Shown here piece by piece: positions 1-10,270 of a stretch of 64,000 nucleotides of DNA (position 1 is the first letter of the stretch; each line of letters begins with the position of its first letter). Made by a program: the position numbers and the translations under genes. Location of the stretch: NCBI GenBank assembly GCA_023375785.1, contig SZWC01004809.1, positions 86,603-150,602 of the forward strand. Direction: 5' to 3'. Source of the stretch: Penium margaritaceum (lineage: Eukaryota; Streptophyta; Zygnematophyceae; Desmidiales; Peniaceae). A model generated the notes under the pieces. It did no database searches. It saw nothing but the letters and a program-made list of their open reading frames with translations, and was not told the origin of the DNA.

Positions 1-51
1 GCCTCGCAATGCAACGATGTGGGGTGGAAGATCGACACGTAGCTGTAGGCA

Positions 52-1440
52 ATGGCTCTCCTCATGGCCCTACCTGAAAGTTGGGGCCCACTCATCACTG
101 TCCTCGGAGGATGGTCGGAGGACAAGCTCACCTATGGCGCGGTCGCAGAGTACATCCACAACGAGGCGCAGCGACGGAGCTGCGGGGAGTGCTCGTCTTC
201 CTCATCGGCCCTTGTCACCAAAATGGGGGGTGGCGGAAGCGGGGGCCGAGGAAATGGCGGAATGGGCAGCGGCAAGAAGGGCGCCAAGAAAGGTGTGTGC
301 CGCAATTGCGGCAAAGAGGGCCACTAGGCCCATGAGTGCCCGGAGGAGGCGAAGATCGACGGCAAAAACAGCAAGGGCAGGTCGCTCCTCAACGGCAATA
401 AGAGCCACCTCCCCAAGAAGGCCAACAGGCGGTGCCTAGATTCCGAGGCCGAGGAGCACACCCAAGTCGAGAAGGTGGGGTTCGTCACCTACGAGAAGTC
501 CTCCAAGTCAATGGTGGTCGCTAACGAAAAAGTCGAGCCGGCGGCCGGCGAAGGCGACGTGGAGGAGGAAGTCGTGGTGGGCGGTAAGAAGGAGCTGTGC
601 ACAATCCGTGATGTGCAGCACGTCCCCGGCCTGGCTGACATCCTGAGGGTTAGCCGCTTTACAGACAAGGGATATGAGGTGCTCTTCCGCAGGAAAGGCG
701 CAATGGTGCGCATTGACGGCGATGGCGAGGTCATGCTGGAGGCAAAGCGCGAGGGCGGTCTCTACATTGTGGAGACCAAGGTGGTCCCCGCGGCATCCGA
801 CGCAGCGGATTCACAGAAGTGCGTCGTCAACATGGCCAAGGGAGGAAGCGCTGATCTAGAGCTCTGGCACCGACGGTTGGGGCATTTGGCGCCCGCAACC
901 GTTAAGGAGATGCCAAAGCGCGACATGGTACGTGGCCTTGTCATCGATGGCGCAGACGCGACAGCAGATGCAGAAGCGCACAAAAAGTACGAGCCTTGCA
1001 TTTTGGGCAAAGCGCGGCGCAAGCCGTTCAATGAGAATGAGGCTCGCGCAAAGGACCTGCTGGAGGTCGTGCACAGCGATGTGTGCGGACCATTCAAAAC
1101 GCCATCAAACGGCGGCTTGAGATACGTCGTCACTTTCATTGACGACTGCAGCAAAAAACTCTGCGTGTACTTCATGAAGGGCAAACTCCTGGACTGGCTG
1201 AAGGAGTACGTCGCAATGGTGGAGAGGCAGACTGGCCGGAAGGTCAGAGCGCTACGCAACGACAATGGCAGAGAGTACGTGGGCTGCAGCGGGTGGAGGA
1301 AACATCAGGGAATCAAGTGGGAACCCACTACGCCGTACTCGCCACAGTCCAACGGAGTGGCGGAGCAGGCGAACCAGACACTGCTAACATGGTGCGGACC
1401 ATGCTTGTGGATGCGGGGTTGCAGTAAGGGTTCTGGGTAG
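52..1440 (+). pseudogene. A1 gag C-terminus, protease region and integrase core
   Basis: One frame (frame 1) carries the end of gag with a Gly/Lys-rich stretch and a CCHC knuckle whose visible part is CRNCGKEGH (about 295-324). A TAG at 325-327 replaces the Trp codon present in copy A2. The same frame continues through LDSE (protease-like region, about 436), a pre-integrase zinc segment with LWHRRLGH (about 865), and the integrase core: first Asp in HSDVCGPF (about 1075), second in NDNGREY (about 1260), Glu in NGVAEQANQ (about 1355). Relative to A2 one base is missing near 1386 (cta-aca versus ctg-aac), which throws the end of the core out of frame. The role was cDNA integration; it is now inactive. 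Confidence 0.9.
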
Positions 1441-2228
1441 AGGCTATGCGTACAGCGAGCTACTTCATCAACCTCACCCCAACAGCGGTGCTGAAGGGTA
1501 AGGGCGGCTGGAAGACACCGCAGGAGGTTTGGAGCGGGCGCAAGCCAGACGTGGCGCACCTGAAGGTGTTCAGGTGCAAGGCGCACGCGATGGTGCAGGC
1601 GGCGCAATGACGCGACAGCAAGCTGGAACCACAGGCGAAGCCGTGCTTGTTCCTCGCCTACGAGAGTGCGCAAAAGGCGTACCAGCTTTGGGACCCGCAC
1701 ACGCAAGAGATCATCCGCAGCCGTGACATCGACTTTGACGAGCAGTAGAGCTTCAACAGCAGCAGCAACGACATGAGCGTCGGGAACACTACAAAACAGG
1801 GGGAGTGGTTCCAGCTCCTTGACTACGAGAAGGAGCCGGCGGATACGGAGGTCGATGATGCAACGTCGGAGCGCGGCGGTGCAGCAAGTGTAGCAGCAGA
1901 CGCGGAGGACTACGACGATGATGCAGTTGGGCTGGAGATCCGGCCGAATGATCCGTCGAAGGAGGCACCGCGGGTGTCGAAGCGCGCACTCCCGGCGGAG
2001 TTCGCGTCGAGCGTCGGAGAAAAATACTCCGGACGTGCCGCCTGTCCGGTTGATGGTTCACCGGAGCGGGAAGAATCCTTGGGAAGTCGTCGGGTCGATG
2101 ATTCACCGGAGCGGGCTGAGTCGGAGGGATCGCAGTAGAGCGGCGAGACGCCGCCAAGACTGCCGCGCCGCAGCGGGAGGCAGCGGAGAGCAGGGAAGCG
2201 TTTCGACGCAGGCACCGGTCGATGGATC
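1441..2228 (+). pseudogene. A1 integrase C-terminus and acidic linker
   Basis: After the frameshift, the frame encoding RTASYFINLTP and WSGRKPDVAHLKVF (the copia integrase C-terminal region) is readable to about 1746, followed by an acidic, Ser/Pro-rich linker (EWFQLLDYEKEPAD at about 1803) that joins integrase to RT. In-frame stops are seen at 1607-1609, 1746-1748 and 2136-2138. The TAG at 2136 lies where A2 has CAG. The TAG near 1746 is shared by A1 and A2, so it predates their split or was tolerated. Linkers of this kind are poorly conserved in copia polyproteins, and no separate function is claimed. Confidence 0.8.
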
Positions 2229-2231
2229 GGC

Positions 2232-3109
2232 GTGACGCGGTGCATGCTGGCTGCATCAATGGAACCGACGACCGTGCAAGAGGCGCTTGCGCGGCCTGAG
2301 GGGGAGCAGTGGGACGCCGCCATCAAGTCGGAGTTGGCGTCCATTGCTGAAAACGACACGTGGCAGCTGGTTGACAGGCCAAAAAACGCCAAGGTCATCG
2401 GCTCCAAATGGGTCTTCAAGACCAAGTTCACGAAGGAAGGTGTGGTTGACAAGTACAAGGCGCGGCTCGTGGCGAAGGGGTCCGCACAGCGTAAGGGCAA
2501 ACACTACGATGAGACGTTCGCCCCCGTCGCCAAGTTCACAAGCATCCGGGCGATCCTTGCGGTGGCAGCCGCGAAGGACATGGAGCTCCACCAAATGGAC
2601 GTANNNNNNNNNNNNNNNNNNNNNNNNNNNNNNNNNNNNNNNNNNNNNNNNNNNNNNNNNNNNCGCACAGCGTAAGGGCAAACACTACGATGAGACGTTC
2701 GCCCCCGTCGCCAAGTTCACAAGCATCCGGGCGATCCTTGCGGTGGCAGCCGCGAAGGACATGGAGCTCCACCAAATGGACGTAGAGACGGCCTTCCTCA
2801 ACGGCATCATCGACAAAGAAATCTACATGGAGGTGCCGGAGGGGGTTGGAGGCGCCGAAGGGGAAGGTGTGCAAGCTGCCGAAGTCCTTGTACGGGCTAA
2901 AACAGTCGTCCCGATTCTGGTACCAACAGATGGAGAGCTTCATGGCACAACTCCGCTTCAAGCGCTGTGAGGCGGATCACAGTGTGTATGTGCGGCGCAG
3001 CAAGAAGCTCCATCAGATTGTTGCACTCTACATGGACGATCTGATCTTGTGCTCCTCAGACCTGCCGAGCCTACAGCAGCTGAAAGAGCAACCAAGCAGC
3101 AGGTTCTAG
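2232..3109 (+). pseudogene. A1 copia reverse transcriptase
   Basis: This encodes the RVT_2-type reverse transcriptase of copia elements. Visible blocks are EQWDAAIKSEL (about 2308), SKWVFKTKF, YKARLVAKG (about 2454), DETFAPVAKF, HQMDVETAFLNG (after the gap), LYGLKQSSRFWYQQM (about 2890) and the catalytic YMDDL (about 3030). The frame is broken by the assembly gap and its duplicated flank (2483-2784), by a frame change near 2845, and by a TAG at 3107-3109 where A2 has CAG. The enzyme would copy element RNA into cDNA in virus-like particles. Confidence 0.92.
2604..2663. other. Assembly gap of 60 N with duplicated flank
   Basis: The gap is 60 N. The 121 bases before it (2483-2603) are repeated exactly after it (2664-2784), offset 181. 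The repeat lies in the middle of a conserved RT motif and shifts the frame, so the two contig ends very probably overlap and should be collapsed. Confidence 0.97.
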
Positions 3110-4063
3110 ATGTCGGACATGGGGGAGCTGGAGTTCTACCTCGGGGTGAGCATTACGCGGAACCAGAGGATGCGCACGATTGAGCTGGGGCAGGCCAAAT
3201 ACGTGGCCGAGGTGCTGAAGCGGTACGGCATGGAGGACTGCAAACCAGTGTGCAGTCCTGTCTCCACGACCTATGAACTGAGTGCCGCAATGGCCCCGCA
3301 AACAAAAGAAGAGCGAGAGGATATGGCAGGGGTGCCTTACCAATCGGCGGTGGGCAACCTCATGTACGCCATGGTGGCGACTCGACAGGACCTGGCCTAC
3401 GCGGTGGGCCAAGTGAGAAGGTGCGTGGCCGATCCAGGGCCACTACACTTGCAGGCGGTCAAGCGCATCCTCTGCTACCTGCAGGCGACGCGGCACGCGC
3501 GCCTGAGGTTCGACGGCAAGGGGCGGGCGGACCCCTTGCGTCTGGTCTGCTACACGGATGCAGACTACGCTGGCGATGTGGACAAGCGGGAGTCCACATC
3601 CAGATACGTGTTCTTCCTCGCTGGTGCAGCCGTCTCGTGGTGCAACATGAAGTAGGACTGCGTCGCCACCTCCACAGTGGAGGGTGAGTACATCGCACTG
3701 GCCAAGGCGGTCAAGGAGCCGGTGTGGCTCCACAGGTTTCTTGGGGAGCTGGGCGTGCCGCAGCCGGAGCCTACGGTGGTGCAAGAGGACAACACCGGCT
3801 CCATCTTGCTGACCAACAACCCGACGCAGCACAGGAGGACGAAGCACATCGACCTGCGTTATCACTACGCACGGGACATGGTCGAGAAGGGGCAGGTGGT
3901 GCTGCAGCACTGCACCACGCACAACATGCTTGCGGATTGCTTGACCAAGGCGCAACCCGCGGACCGGCACGCGATGAGCGTGGCCGGACTTGGGATGACC
4001 AGCTATGATGGGCTGGAGGGCGCAGCGAAAGATGAGTGCGAGAAAGCAAGAGCAGCGGGCATG
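3110..4063 (+). pseudogene. A1 RT C-terminus and RNase H
   Basis: The sequence continues from RT (SDMGELEFYLGVSI, thumb/connection region) through VPYQSAVGNLMYAM to the copia RNase H, which would degrade the RNA strand of the RNA-DNA hybrid. RNase H landmarks are YTDADYAGD (catalytic Asp, about 3552), GEYIALA (Glu, about 3683), QEDNTGSI (about 3783), RTKHIDLRYHYARD (about 3838) and NMLADCLTK (about 3925). A TAG at 3653-3655 sits where the other copy has CAA (Gln). The protein would end shortly before the LTR; a purine-rich polypurine tract (about 4070-4079) precedes the LTR start. Confidence 0.9.
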
Positions 4064-4082
4064 GCAGGTGCAAGGGGGAGAA

Positions 4083-5043
4083 TGTTGAATACTTGCCCCT
4101 CCGCAAGCCCAAGTGCGGCGCCGGGATGCGCCAACGAGCCGCCAGAAATTGGAAACGCCGCTCCGGCGGATCTGGCAACTCTAAGATTGCTTGGATCCTA
4201 AAATGAAGGATTGCCCCTTAAATTTGACGAATTCCTGAATCCGGTGGAAGTTGTTTCGCCGGAATCGGACAAGTATCGAGGGAGATATGGCATTCCAAAG
4301 TTGGGTTGTGCGCAGCAGCTCTGGGAGCCGGCTGCGACTCGAAATCCGGTCGATAATCGACCGGATCGAGTAACAAAATTACCATCTGGAGAAGTTGCTC
4401 CGATAGGCCTGCCGAGGCGTCCGGTGGATGATCCACCTGATCCGGCGGATCATCCACCGGATCCAGTAGTGCAGGTTGTTACTGAGGGACTTAGCCAAAA
4501 ATCTGGCTCGGCGTCCGAAACTCAGTAGTACGTTTTGTTACTCAGGGACGGTCAAAATTCTGACTGCAGGTCCGCGTACAGGTTTTTAACCTCGTCACAC
4601 CCCATCACCAAACATGGCCCAAAAGTGGGTAAGGTGCGTGGAAACAGTGCAGGGGACCCCCATACCATGTGCATTGGGATATGCGCCTTGGGAAAGGCGC
4701 TTCGCACGTGAAGAAAGGCGCCACGGCGAATGGCGGCGTCAGGCTTCTGTGGTGGGTGAGACCTGCGCTTCGGCAAGTATAACTTGAGCTATGTTTGGCC
4801 GAATTGTACACAGTTTGGTACGTTGGATAGCTCATGACTAGCCCTATAAATGTTGTTATCATGTCCATGTTCAAAAACTAACTCAAAACGACGTTATTAC
4901 CTTCGAAAACTGACCGTCTCTAAATTCCTGCTCACATAGCGTGAGGCGACTAGAAAGCTCACGCTGAGTCTCAGATTCGCCCAAAACAGTAGACGTGAAC
5001 CGATAGAGCCTATCAGACCAACGTCGGGACCGCACCATGCGGA
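4083..5043 (+). repeat. A1 3' LTR
   Basis: It begins TGTTGAATACTTGCCCC, directly after a polypurine tract, and aligns over its whole length with the two LTRs of A2 (23412-24392 and 33516-34494), including the ATCCACCGGAT-type inverted motifs, the CTCATGACTAGCC box and the terminal CCGCACC block. The 3' end is slightly eroded, so the boundary at about 5043 is uncertain by a few bases. Promoter and polyadenylation signals would lie here, but none is individually identified. Confidence 0.85.
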
Positions 5044-7271
5044 TCTCATCTTGACAGGATGTAGGTGCAATGGAGGTACCAAAGGTGTGGGCCCACTGGG
5101 CACACATGGTGCGGGTAAGGCAAAGGTCATCTGACGGAGAAGGACATGCATGCGCAAAGCTCATGGTGGAACCACAGTTCTTGTAGACCACAAATCCGGG
5201 AGCACAGGACGAGGAGATGAGCCCCAGCCATAGCCGTGGCCCTAGGAGGGAAGAGCAGAGGCTGTGATGAATGTGGATAAAGAGGACAAAGAAAAGGATG
5301 CGAAGGATGAAGCAATGAACGGTGGTAAGGGCTGCAACTCTTGTGACAGTAGTGCAATGAAGCTGATTGTTCTACAGACTGGTCGGCCAAGCAGCAAGGG
5401 GCTCAGTAGTGAATGTTGACCTGATATGCTCCTTGTCCATAGCTGACATTTGGATAGGCACAGGACAAACTAGGCATGTATTGCTCCCTTGGAGTAAATC
5501 CCCTAAGTCTGGTCCAGATAGACAAGGCATGTACTACTCCTTTGGAGCAAGTACCCTTGGTCTAAAGTGGATGGTATAGCCAGAAAACACTACCTAGGAC
5601 AACTCCTTGTGGCTAAGGCGTTCTTGAGTTAGTCTCTAGGGCGAGAGGTCACCGGGTCAAATCCCAGCCCAGTGACTAATTTTCTTTGTGACCAAAAGGG
5701 GTACAGGAAGGTTCTAAGAGACATCTTAGAACATTCCAAGGTCCAACCTGGTGGCTGGCGCCACTTGGCAGTCACAGGGAGTGCCATGTAGGTAAGGGGG
5801 ATGATGCAATCCAGATTGCACCCAAAGTGGCTCATCCAAGGAGCCACTGCGCGCCTAGGCTGGAGGCTGGCTCTAGGACTATAAGAACCTGTCAGTTGCC
5901 TGTCATCGAGTATAGTTCTTACCTTTGAGACTCCTAACAGAGTTGTCCACCAAAGGCAGACACTGAAGAAGGATTGGTTGGTCTAAGCCCTAGGAATTCG
6001 CTCCTCGCGCGAAAGTGACGAGGTGCTAAGGACACAATGCAACGAAGTGATTCCTATGAACTCCTCAGTGTAGAACCTTGGCTCTGAGGGTGAAATCTCC
6101 TCTTGGTTGCAATACCAAGAGCGGTCGGCGGGAACCATTGTGTCGGAACCCATTTTCTATACCGTCGCCTCAGGCAGTTTGACTGTGAAGTTCCAAAGCG
6201 CATCGCCATCTTGGTGAGTCTCTTGTGGCACTCGGTGAGAAGCAAGTTGCTGCAACTCATCTGCTTTGACGTCGTAGGGAAGGTTGGACAGCTCAGGTAT
6301 GAGCACGTTGACCATTCTAAGAACAGTTGAGAGCTGCCTAGGCGCATCCTCACCAAGCTGGCAGAGGAGCTTCAGGCCAAGAGCTGAGTAGGCATCAGTG
6401 GTCTCATTGGTACACATTAGAAGCGTGTAGAACTGGACAGTGATAGCGCTCTGTGCCGCCTGACCAATAATGGTGGTGTGGCTGCAAAGCATGGCTAAGC
6501 ACCAATGAGATCAAAAGGGTTTCCAAAAAAAGGGATTGGCATCAAACGTGCCAAATTCATCCATGAGGTGCTTGGACGCAGCAAGGATAAGAGCGCGTAT
6601 AGAACGAGCAGTGTTAGGAGGAACAAGGGTGAAGGGAGGGTCTGTAGCATGATTAGAGGTGAAATAGTACTCTTAGAGATGCTCGCCTTGAGCCCAAGCA
6701 CTAAAGTGTGCTTCTAGAAGGACAAGGCAAGGCCTGGAGATAGGATGGGTGGTTGTGAGAAGGATTCATGTTTATGCGGCAAGGCGAATACTGGAGCAGA
6801 AGCAGGCATGCCAACAACAACAGCGGCAGTAGAGGTGTTAATGGTGGCAAAAGTGGATGTTGCACCAGAACTGGTACCGGCAATGGAACCAATGGTAGTA
6901 AGAGAAAATGCAATCAGCAACCACTTGAGGACAATGGTAGTGACCTCATTAGCAAAGACAGCATAGTTGTCCTCTGTTAGCTTGAGGTGATCCTCATCTG
7001 TGCACTGTGCTTCAAGAGTGCGATTGAGCTAGCGGTGCAAGTCTAACATGATGGACTCATCGTCAACAGGCATGGTGACAAAGAGAACATAAACCGTGGT
7101 GACACTTTGAGCCAGAAGGGCAAGAGCACCAGCAACCGACAGTACGCCTAGAGTTGTAATCACACCAGCAATAAACATAGTAGGTGTCAATAGACTGATG
7201 ACACCTGATGATGTAAAAAATGCATATGCATCTGTTTAGCCTACAGACATGGAAATAGCTACAGTGGTGTC
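5044..7271 (-). pseudogene. Minus-strand copia gag fragment (E3m), split by a solo LTR
   Basis: Read on the minus strand this matches the gag of element E3 (57155-58100). It shares AQSAITVQF, ETTDAYSALGLKLL, ELSNLPYDVKADELQQLAS (6190-6480) and, beyond the solo LTR, a degenerate zinc-knuckle segment with HACPSPSDDL (about 5130). The DNA on each side of the inserted LTR joins exactly as in E3 (minus-strand TTCAC shared). At the low-coordinate end it is cut by element A1, at the high-coordinate end by the family-B complex at 7272. It has many stops and represents an old decayed copy. Confidence 0.85.
5414..6184 (+). repeat. Solo LTR, family B (B0)
   Basis: This diverged relative of the LTRs at 7272, 10705 and 13978 starts TGTTGACCTGATATGC and ends ACCGTCGCCTCAGG plus a TTTGACT terminus, matching the ATTGACA terminus of the others. 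It is flanked by a perfect 5-bp target duplication, GTGAA, at 5409-5413 and 6185-6189. No internal region is present, so it is a solo LTR left by recombination. It also carries the tRNA-like segment (about 5610-5670) typical of this family. Confidence 0.85.
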
Positions 7272-7919
7272 TGTTGCATGATATGCACCTTGTCCACTGG
7301 CTAGCATGATGGTTACATGCTAGCAGACAAGGCATGCACTGCGCTGTGGAGTACATCCCCTTGGTTTATTCTGAGATACGCCTGAATGAACTGACCATAA
7401 TGGGTGTGTTGCCTGCAGATCATCATAAGAAACACACCTTTGTGGCCTAGTTGGAACACGCATCGGAGCTCATGGGTCACGGGTTCAAACCTCGAAATGG
7501 TCGCAGTTTTCTTTGTGGCCCAAAATGGGACAAGAAGCTTCTTGGAATCTTACAAGAGCTTGCGTTGAGGATGACACTTGGCGGTCTCAAGACGCGCCAA
7601 GTACGACTGTAGGTTGAGGTTGGGTACTTCAGAGCCACTGCGAGCAGAAGCATGAGCAAAGCTCTTCAAGTATAAAATCATGTATCCTACATGCATCCAT
7701 TTACATTTCTTGCCTTTAAGACTCCTCACAGATTGTCCAACCAAGGATAGACACAAAAGACCTTCATGCAGACTTTGTGAGGTTGCAAACAGAAAAAGCC
7801 TAAAGTTTGGATCCCTTGTTCAATGGTGATATGTTATCTTGCTTTTTTTACCAAGAGCAGTTGGCGGCCTCCCATGCTGGGACCCATTTTCTAGACCGTT
7901 GCTATCCTGCACATTGACA
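7272..7919 (+). repeat. Family-B LTR B1
   Basis: The 648-bp LTR starts TGTTGCATGATATGCACC and ends CACATTGACA, immediately followed by the primer-binding site. It contains A-box-like TGGCCTAGTTGG (7443-7454) and B-box-like GGTTCAAACCT (7482-7492) sequences, a tRNA-like stretch found in all four copies of this LTR. Confidence 0.85.
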
Positions 7920-7935
7920 AAGGGTTATGGGCCCA
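7920..7935 (+). promoter_or_regulatory. PBS for half initiator-Met tRNA
   Basis: AAGGGTTATGGGCCCA follows the LTR end directly. It is complementary to the anticodon stem-loop of eukaryotic initiator-Met tRNA (TGGGCCCATAACCC), not to its 3' end. Drosophila copia is the known case of priming by this internal half of the tRNA. Confidence 0.75.
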
Positions 7936-8304
7936 CAAGGCTTTTTTTAAGGTACGCTTCAAAGACCAAATCGCGTGTGGTCTTGCAAGGCGCACAGGTA
8001 CAATAGGGACAACAAGATCACACGGCTCCCATCTGCTCCACTTGCTCCATCGGCTTCTTCAGGTAGGTTGCAAGTACATGGCGGATTAGGGGAAGAAGAA
8101 TAGCTCTGTCCATGTTGGACAAGACCCTCGAGCCCCAACGGGATAAACCTCTACCTCTTTCAAAGGTGGTACAACCGTGAGTCCATTTTCTCACAAAGGC
8201 ACCATCGCCGTAGGAGATTATGAGCGGTAGGGGTATGCAACGGAATCAAATGCACCTTTCACAACGGTCGTAGTAAGCAGAATCTCCAGCCTCATCGGCC
8301 CCAA
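7936..8304 (+). other. Decayed internal region of first B unit
   Basis: It resembles the start of the second unit's internal region (11368-11650) up to about 8205, sharing GCTCCATCGGCTTCTTCA and a TAGCTCTGTCCATGTTGGA segment. No open frame of note is present. Beyond 8205 the similarity ends and the minus-strand D element begins near 8305. Confidence 0.6.
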
Positions 8305-9082
8305 TGATTTAGAGTAGCAACAAAGCACAGAAGACGAGCAACCGCCAAAAATAGCGGATCTGACTCAAGCCCGCCTCGAGGCAGGCATGTTGGCTTGAGG
8401 GTGAGTGTGCACCTTGGAGGGTCCCTAGCAGTGGCTGGCTCACACAACCAGCTGTTTTTGGAGAGACTGAAATTGTGGAGGCAACTGGTTCCAAGGATGG
8501 CAAAAAAGTGGTCAGAGAGTGAGGTAATAGCTTTGGCCTCAATAGAATGGGAATAAACTCTTTCTCAGGGCTAAAAAGTAGTGGCTTTTTGTAGCCACTT
8601 ATCTACACTTTCCAGAACACCAGAGCATGCCAGATTGGAAGCTTCCTAGCAGATTCTATGGCTTCAAGAGTGTCCCTTGGTAGGCTGTCCTTTTTCCCAC
8701 CTAGGAAGGCATCCCTTCCCTCCTCTAGAAGCTTCTGCCCCTTCCTAGATTCCTCAGCTTGCTTCTAGGAGGGAAGGTTTCTAGAAGACCATGACACCTC
8801 TAGATGCCTTGTAGTACAAGTCATCCCTTCTAGAAGGTGTGACACCTTCCTGGACCTTACCCTAGGCTTCTAGAAACATAAGGAGGAACTCTAGAGGTTG
8901 AGCTAGCTTCCTTGCACCTATTTTTCACCTCCCTTGAAGCAAGACAGAAATTGTTCTTGTGGGACATAAACCTATGCCCGTGCCTCTAGAGGTGGACACA
9001 ATTAACCATTAAGCCACTAAGGCTTGTCTTTTTGGTGTTCATTTTTGGATTTACTCCTGTCGTGGTGAAGAGCATCTCTCCA
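8305..9082 (-). repeat. Probable 3' LTR of minus-strand copia D
   Basis: On the minus strand, a run of G (plus-strand C at 9090-9094) followed by TGGAGAGATGCTC at 9082 gives a polypurine tract and LTR start downstream of the D RNase H. The far end near 8305 is inferred from a TG/CA terminus only. The stretch is rich in the palindrome TTCTAGAA. No protein is encoded. Confidence 0.5.
8728..8875. promoter_or_regulatory. Cluster of heat-shock-element-like motifs
   Basis: Perfect TTCTAGAA occurs at 8779-8786, 8828-8835 and 8868-8875, and GAAGCTTC at 8728-8735 is directly preceded by TCTA, extending the alternating pattern. These match nTTCnnGAAn, the binding unit of heat shock factor. In plants the copia element ONSEN is heat-activated through such motifs in its LTR. 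Function here is inference. Confidence 0.4.
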
Positions 9083-9145
9083 ATAATGTCCCCCTTGCGC
9101 GTCACCCATGGCAGTTGTCCATACTCAACCTGCAAGTCAAGAGGC

Positions 9146-10099
9146 TTAGGAAAGCTCAAACTCCATGCAAGTAGCATCATGCCTGTCATTGGGTTGCGCC
9201 TTTGTCATGGCATCAGCAAGCATGTGCTTTGTGCCACAGTGCACAAGCACCACGTCATCGTTTGCAGAAAGGTCACGTGCAAAGTGATGCCTGATCTCTA
9301 TGTGCTTGGTCCTCCGGTGTAGCATAGGGTTCTTGGTAAGGCTGATGGCACTCATTTTGTCATTGTTGAGCAACGTCGGCTTCTTTTGCGGCACCCCAAT
9401 CTCCTTGAGAATTCATCGCAGCCGTAGTGCCTCCTTTGCAGCTTCCACGGGCGATGTACTCTACCTCAGTGCTATAAAACACCACACAATCTTGTTTTCG
9501 GCTTGCCCAAGACACCGCTCTACCACGAAGCACAAAAACATAGCCCAATATTGACTTGCGGTCATCAACATCACTTGTCCAGTCAGCGTCAGAGTAGCCA
9601 ACCAGTTCGAGGGAGTCATTCTGAGCTCCCCCTACGAGCACAAGTCGAGATTGTGTCATCGCCTTCAATTACCGGATTCTCAATGTAGCTGCTCCGGATC
9701 AGCAACATAGCGGCTCACTTGTCCCTCGGCAAAGGGAAGATCACGCCGCGTCGCCACCGTGGCATGCATTATGCTGCTAACTGCAGACTGGTACGGTACT
9801 CCAGCCATGTCCTCCTTCTCCTCCTCTGTGCTCGGGCCCATGCTTGAGCTCAGCTCACATGTTGTTTTCATAGCCATGCCGATGGGGTTGCACTCCTCCA
9901 TGTTGTAGCGGTAGAACACCTCCTGCACATATCTTTCTTGCCCCATCTCCAGCGTGTTTGCTTTGCACTCCCTCTTGATGGCGATGCCTAGGTCATAGTC
10001 AAGCTCGCCCATGTCCGTCATCTTGAACCAGATGCTAAGCTGTTTCTTCAAGCTCTTGAGCTGCCCGTCATCCAAAGACACAAGGATGAGGTCATCCAT
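9146..10099 (-). pseudogene. Copia D: RT C-terminus and RNase H
   Basis: The minus-strand frames encode MDDLILVSLDD (RT catalytic box, near 10099), DMGELDYDLGIAIKR, VPYQSAVSSIMHATV, then RNase H with YSDADWTSDVDD (about 9590), VEYIARG (about 9460), RTKHIEIRHHFARD (about 9310) and HMLADAMTKAQP (about 9220). At least two frame breaks separate the pieces (near 9670 and 9395). It belongs to a copia lineage close to family A/B by motif wording. Confidence 0.88.
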
Positions 10100-10270
10100 G
10101 TAGAGGAGGACAATTTGGTGGAGCCCCGGCTACTTATGCACATAAACTCTGTGATCCGCCTCACAGTGCTTGAAGCCAATCTCACCCATGAAACTGTCCA
10201 TTTTCAGGTACCACATGAGTGGAGCTTGCTTCAGACCATAGAGCACCTTGCAAAGCTGGCACACCTTCCC

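Larger units (their letters stand above)
1..5043 (+). mobile_element. Copia element A1, 5' part outside window
   Basis: This is the 3' portion of a Ty1/copia LTR retrotransposon. Domains run in copia order: gag zinc knuckle, integrase, reverse transcriptase, RNase H, then a 3' LTR starting at 4083. A second, better bounded copy of the same family (A2) lies at 23412-34494 and gives the reference for its breaks. The 5' LTR and gag N-terminus are beyond the left edge. The 3' end abuts a minus-strand gag fragment, so A1 is an insertion into an older element. It is riddled with stops, one frameshift and a gap, and cannot be autonomous. Confidence 0.93.

Noticed and set aside
17-439. Small plus-strand genes overlapping A1 gag
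   Set aside because: They are alternative frames of the gag sequence with Arg/Ser-rich text and no independent support.
7443-7492. Genuine tRNA gene
   Set aside because: Only A- and B-box-like sequences with a poor cloverleaf, repeated in four LTR copies; better explained as an LTR component.
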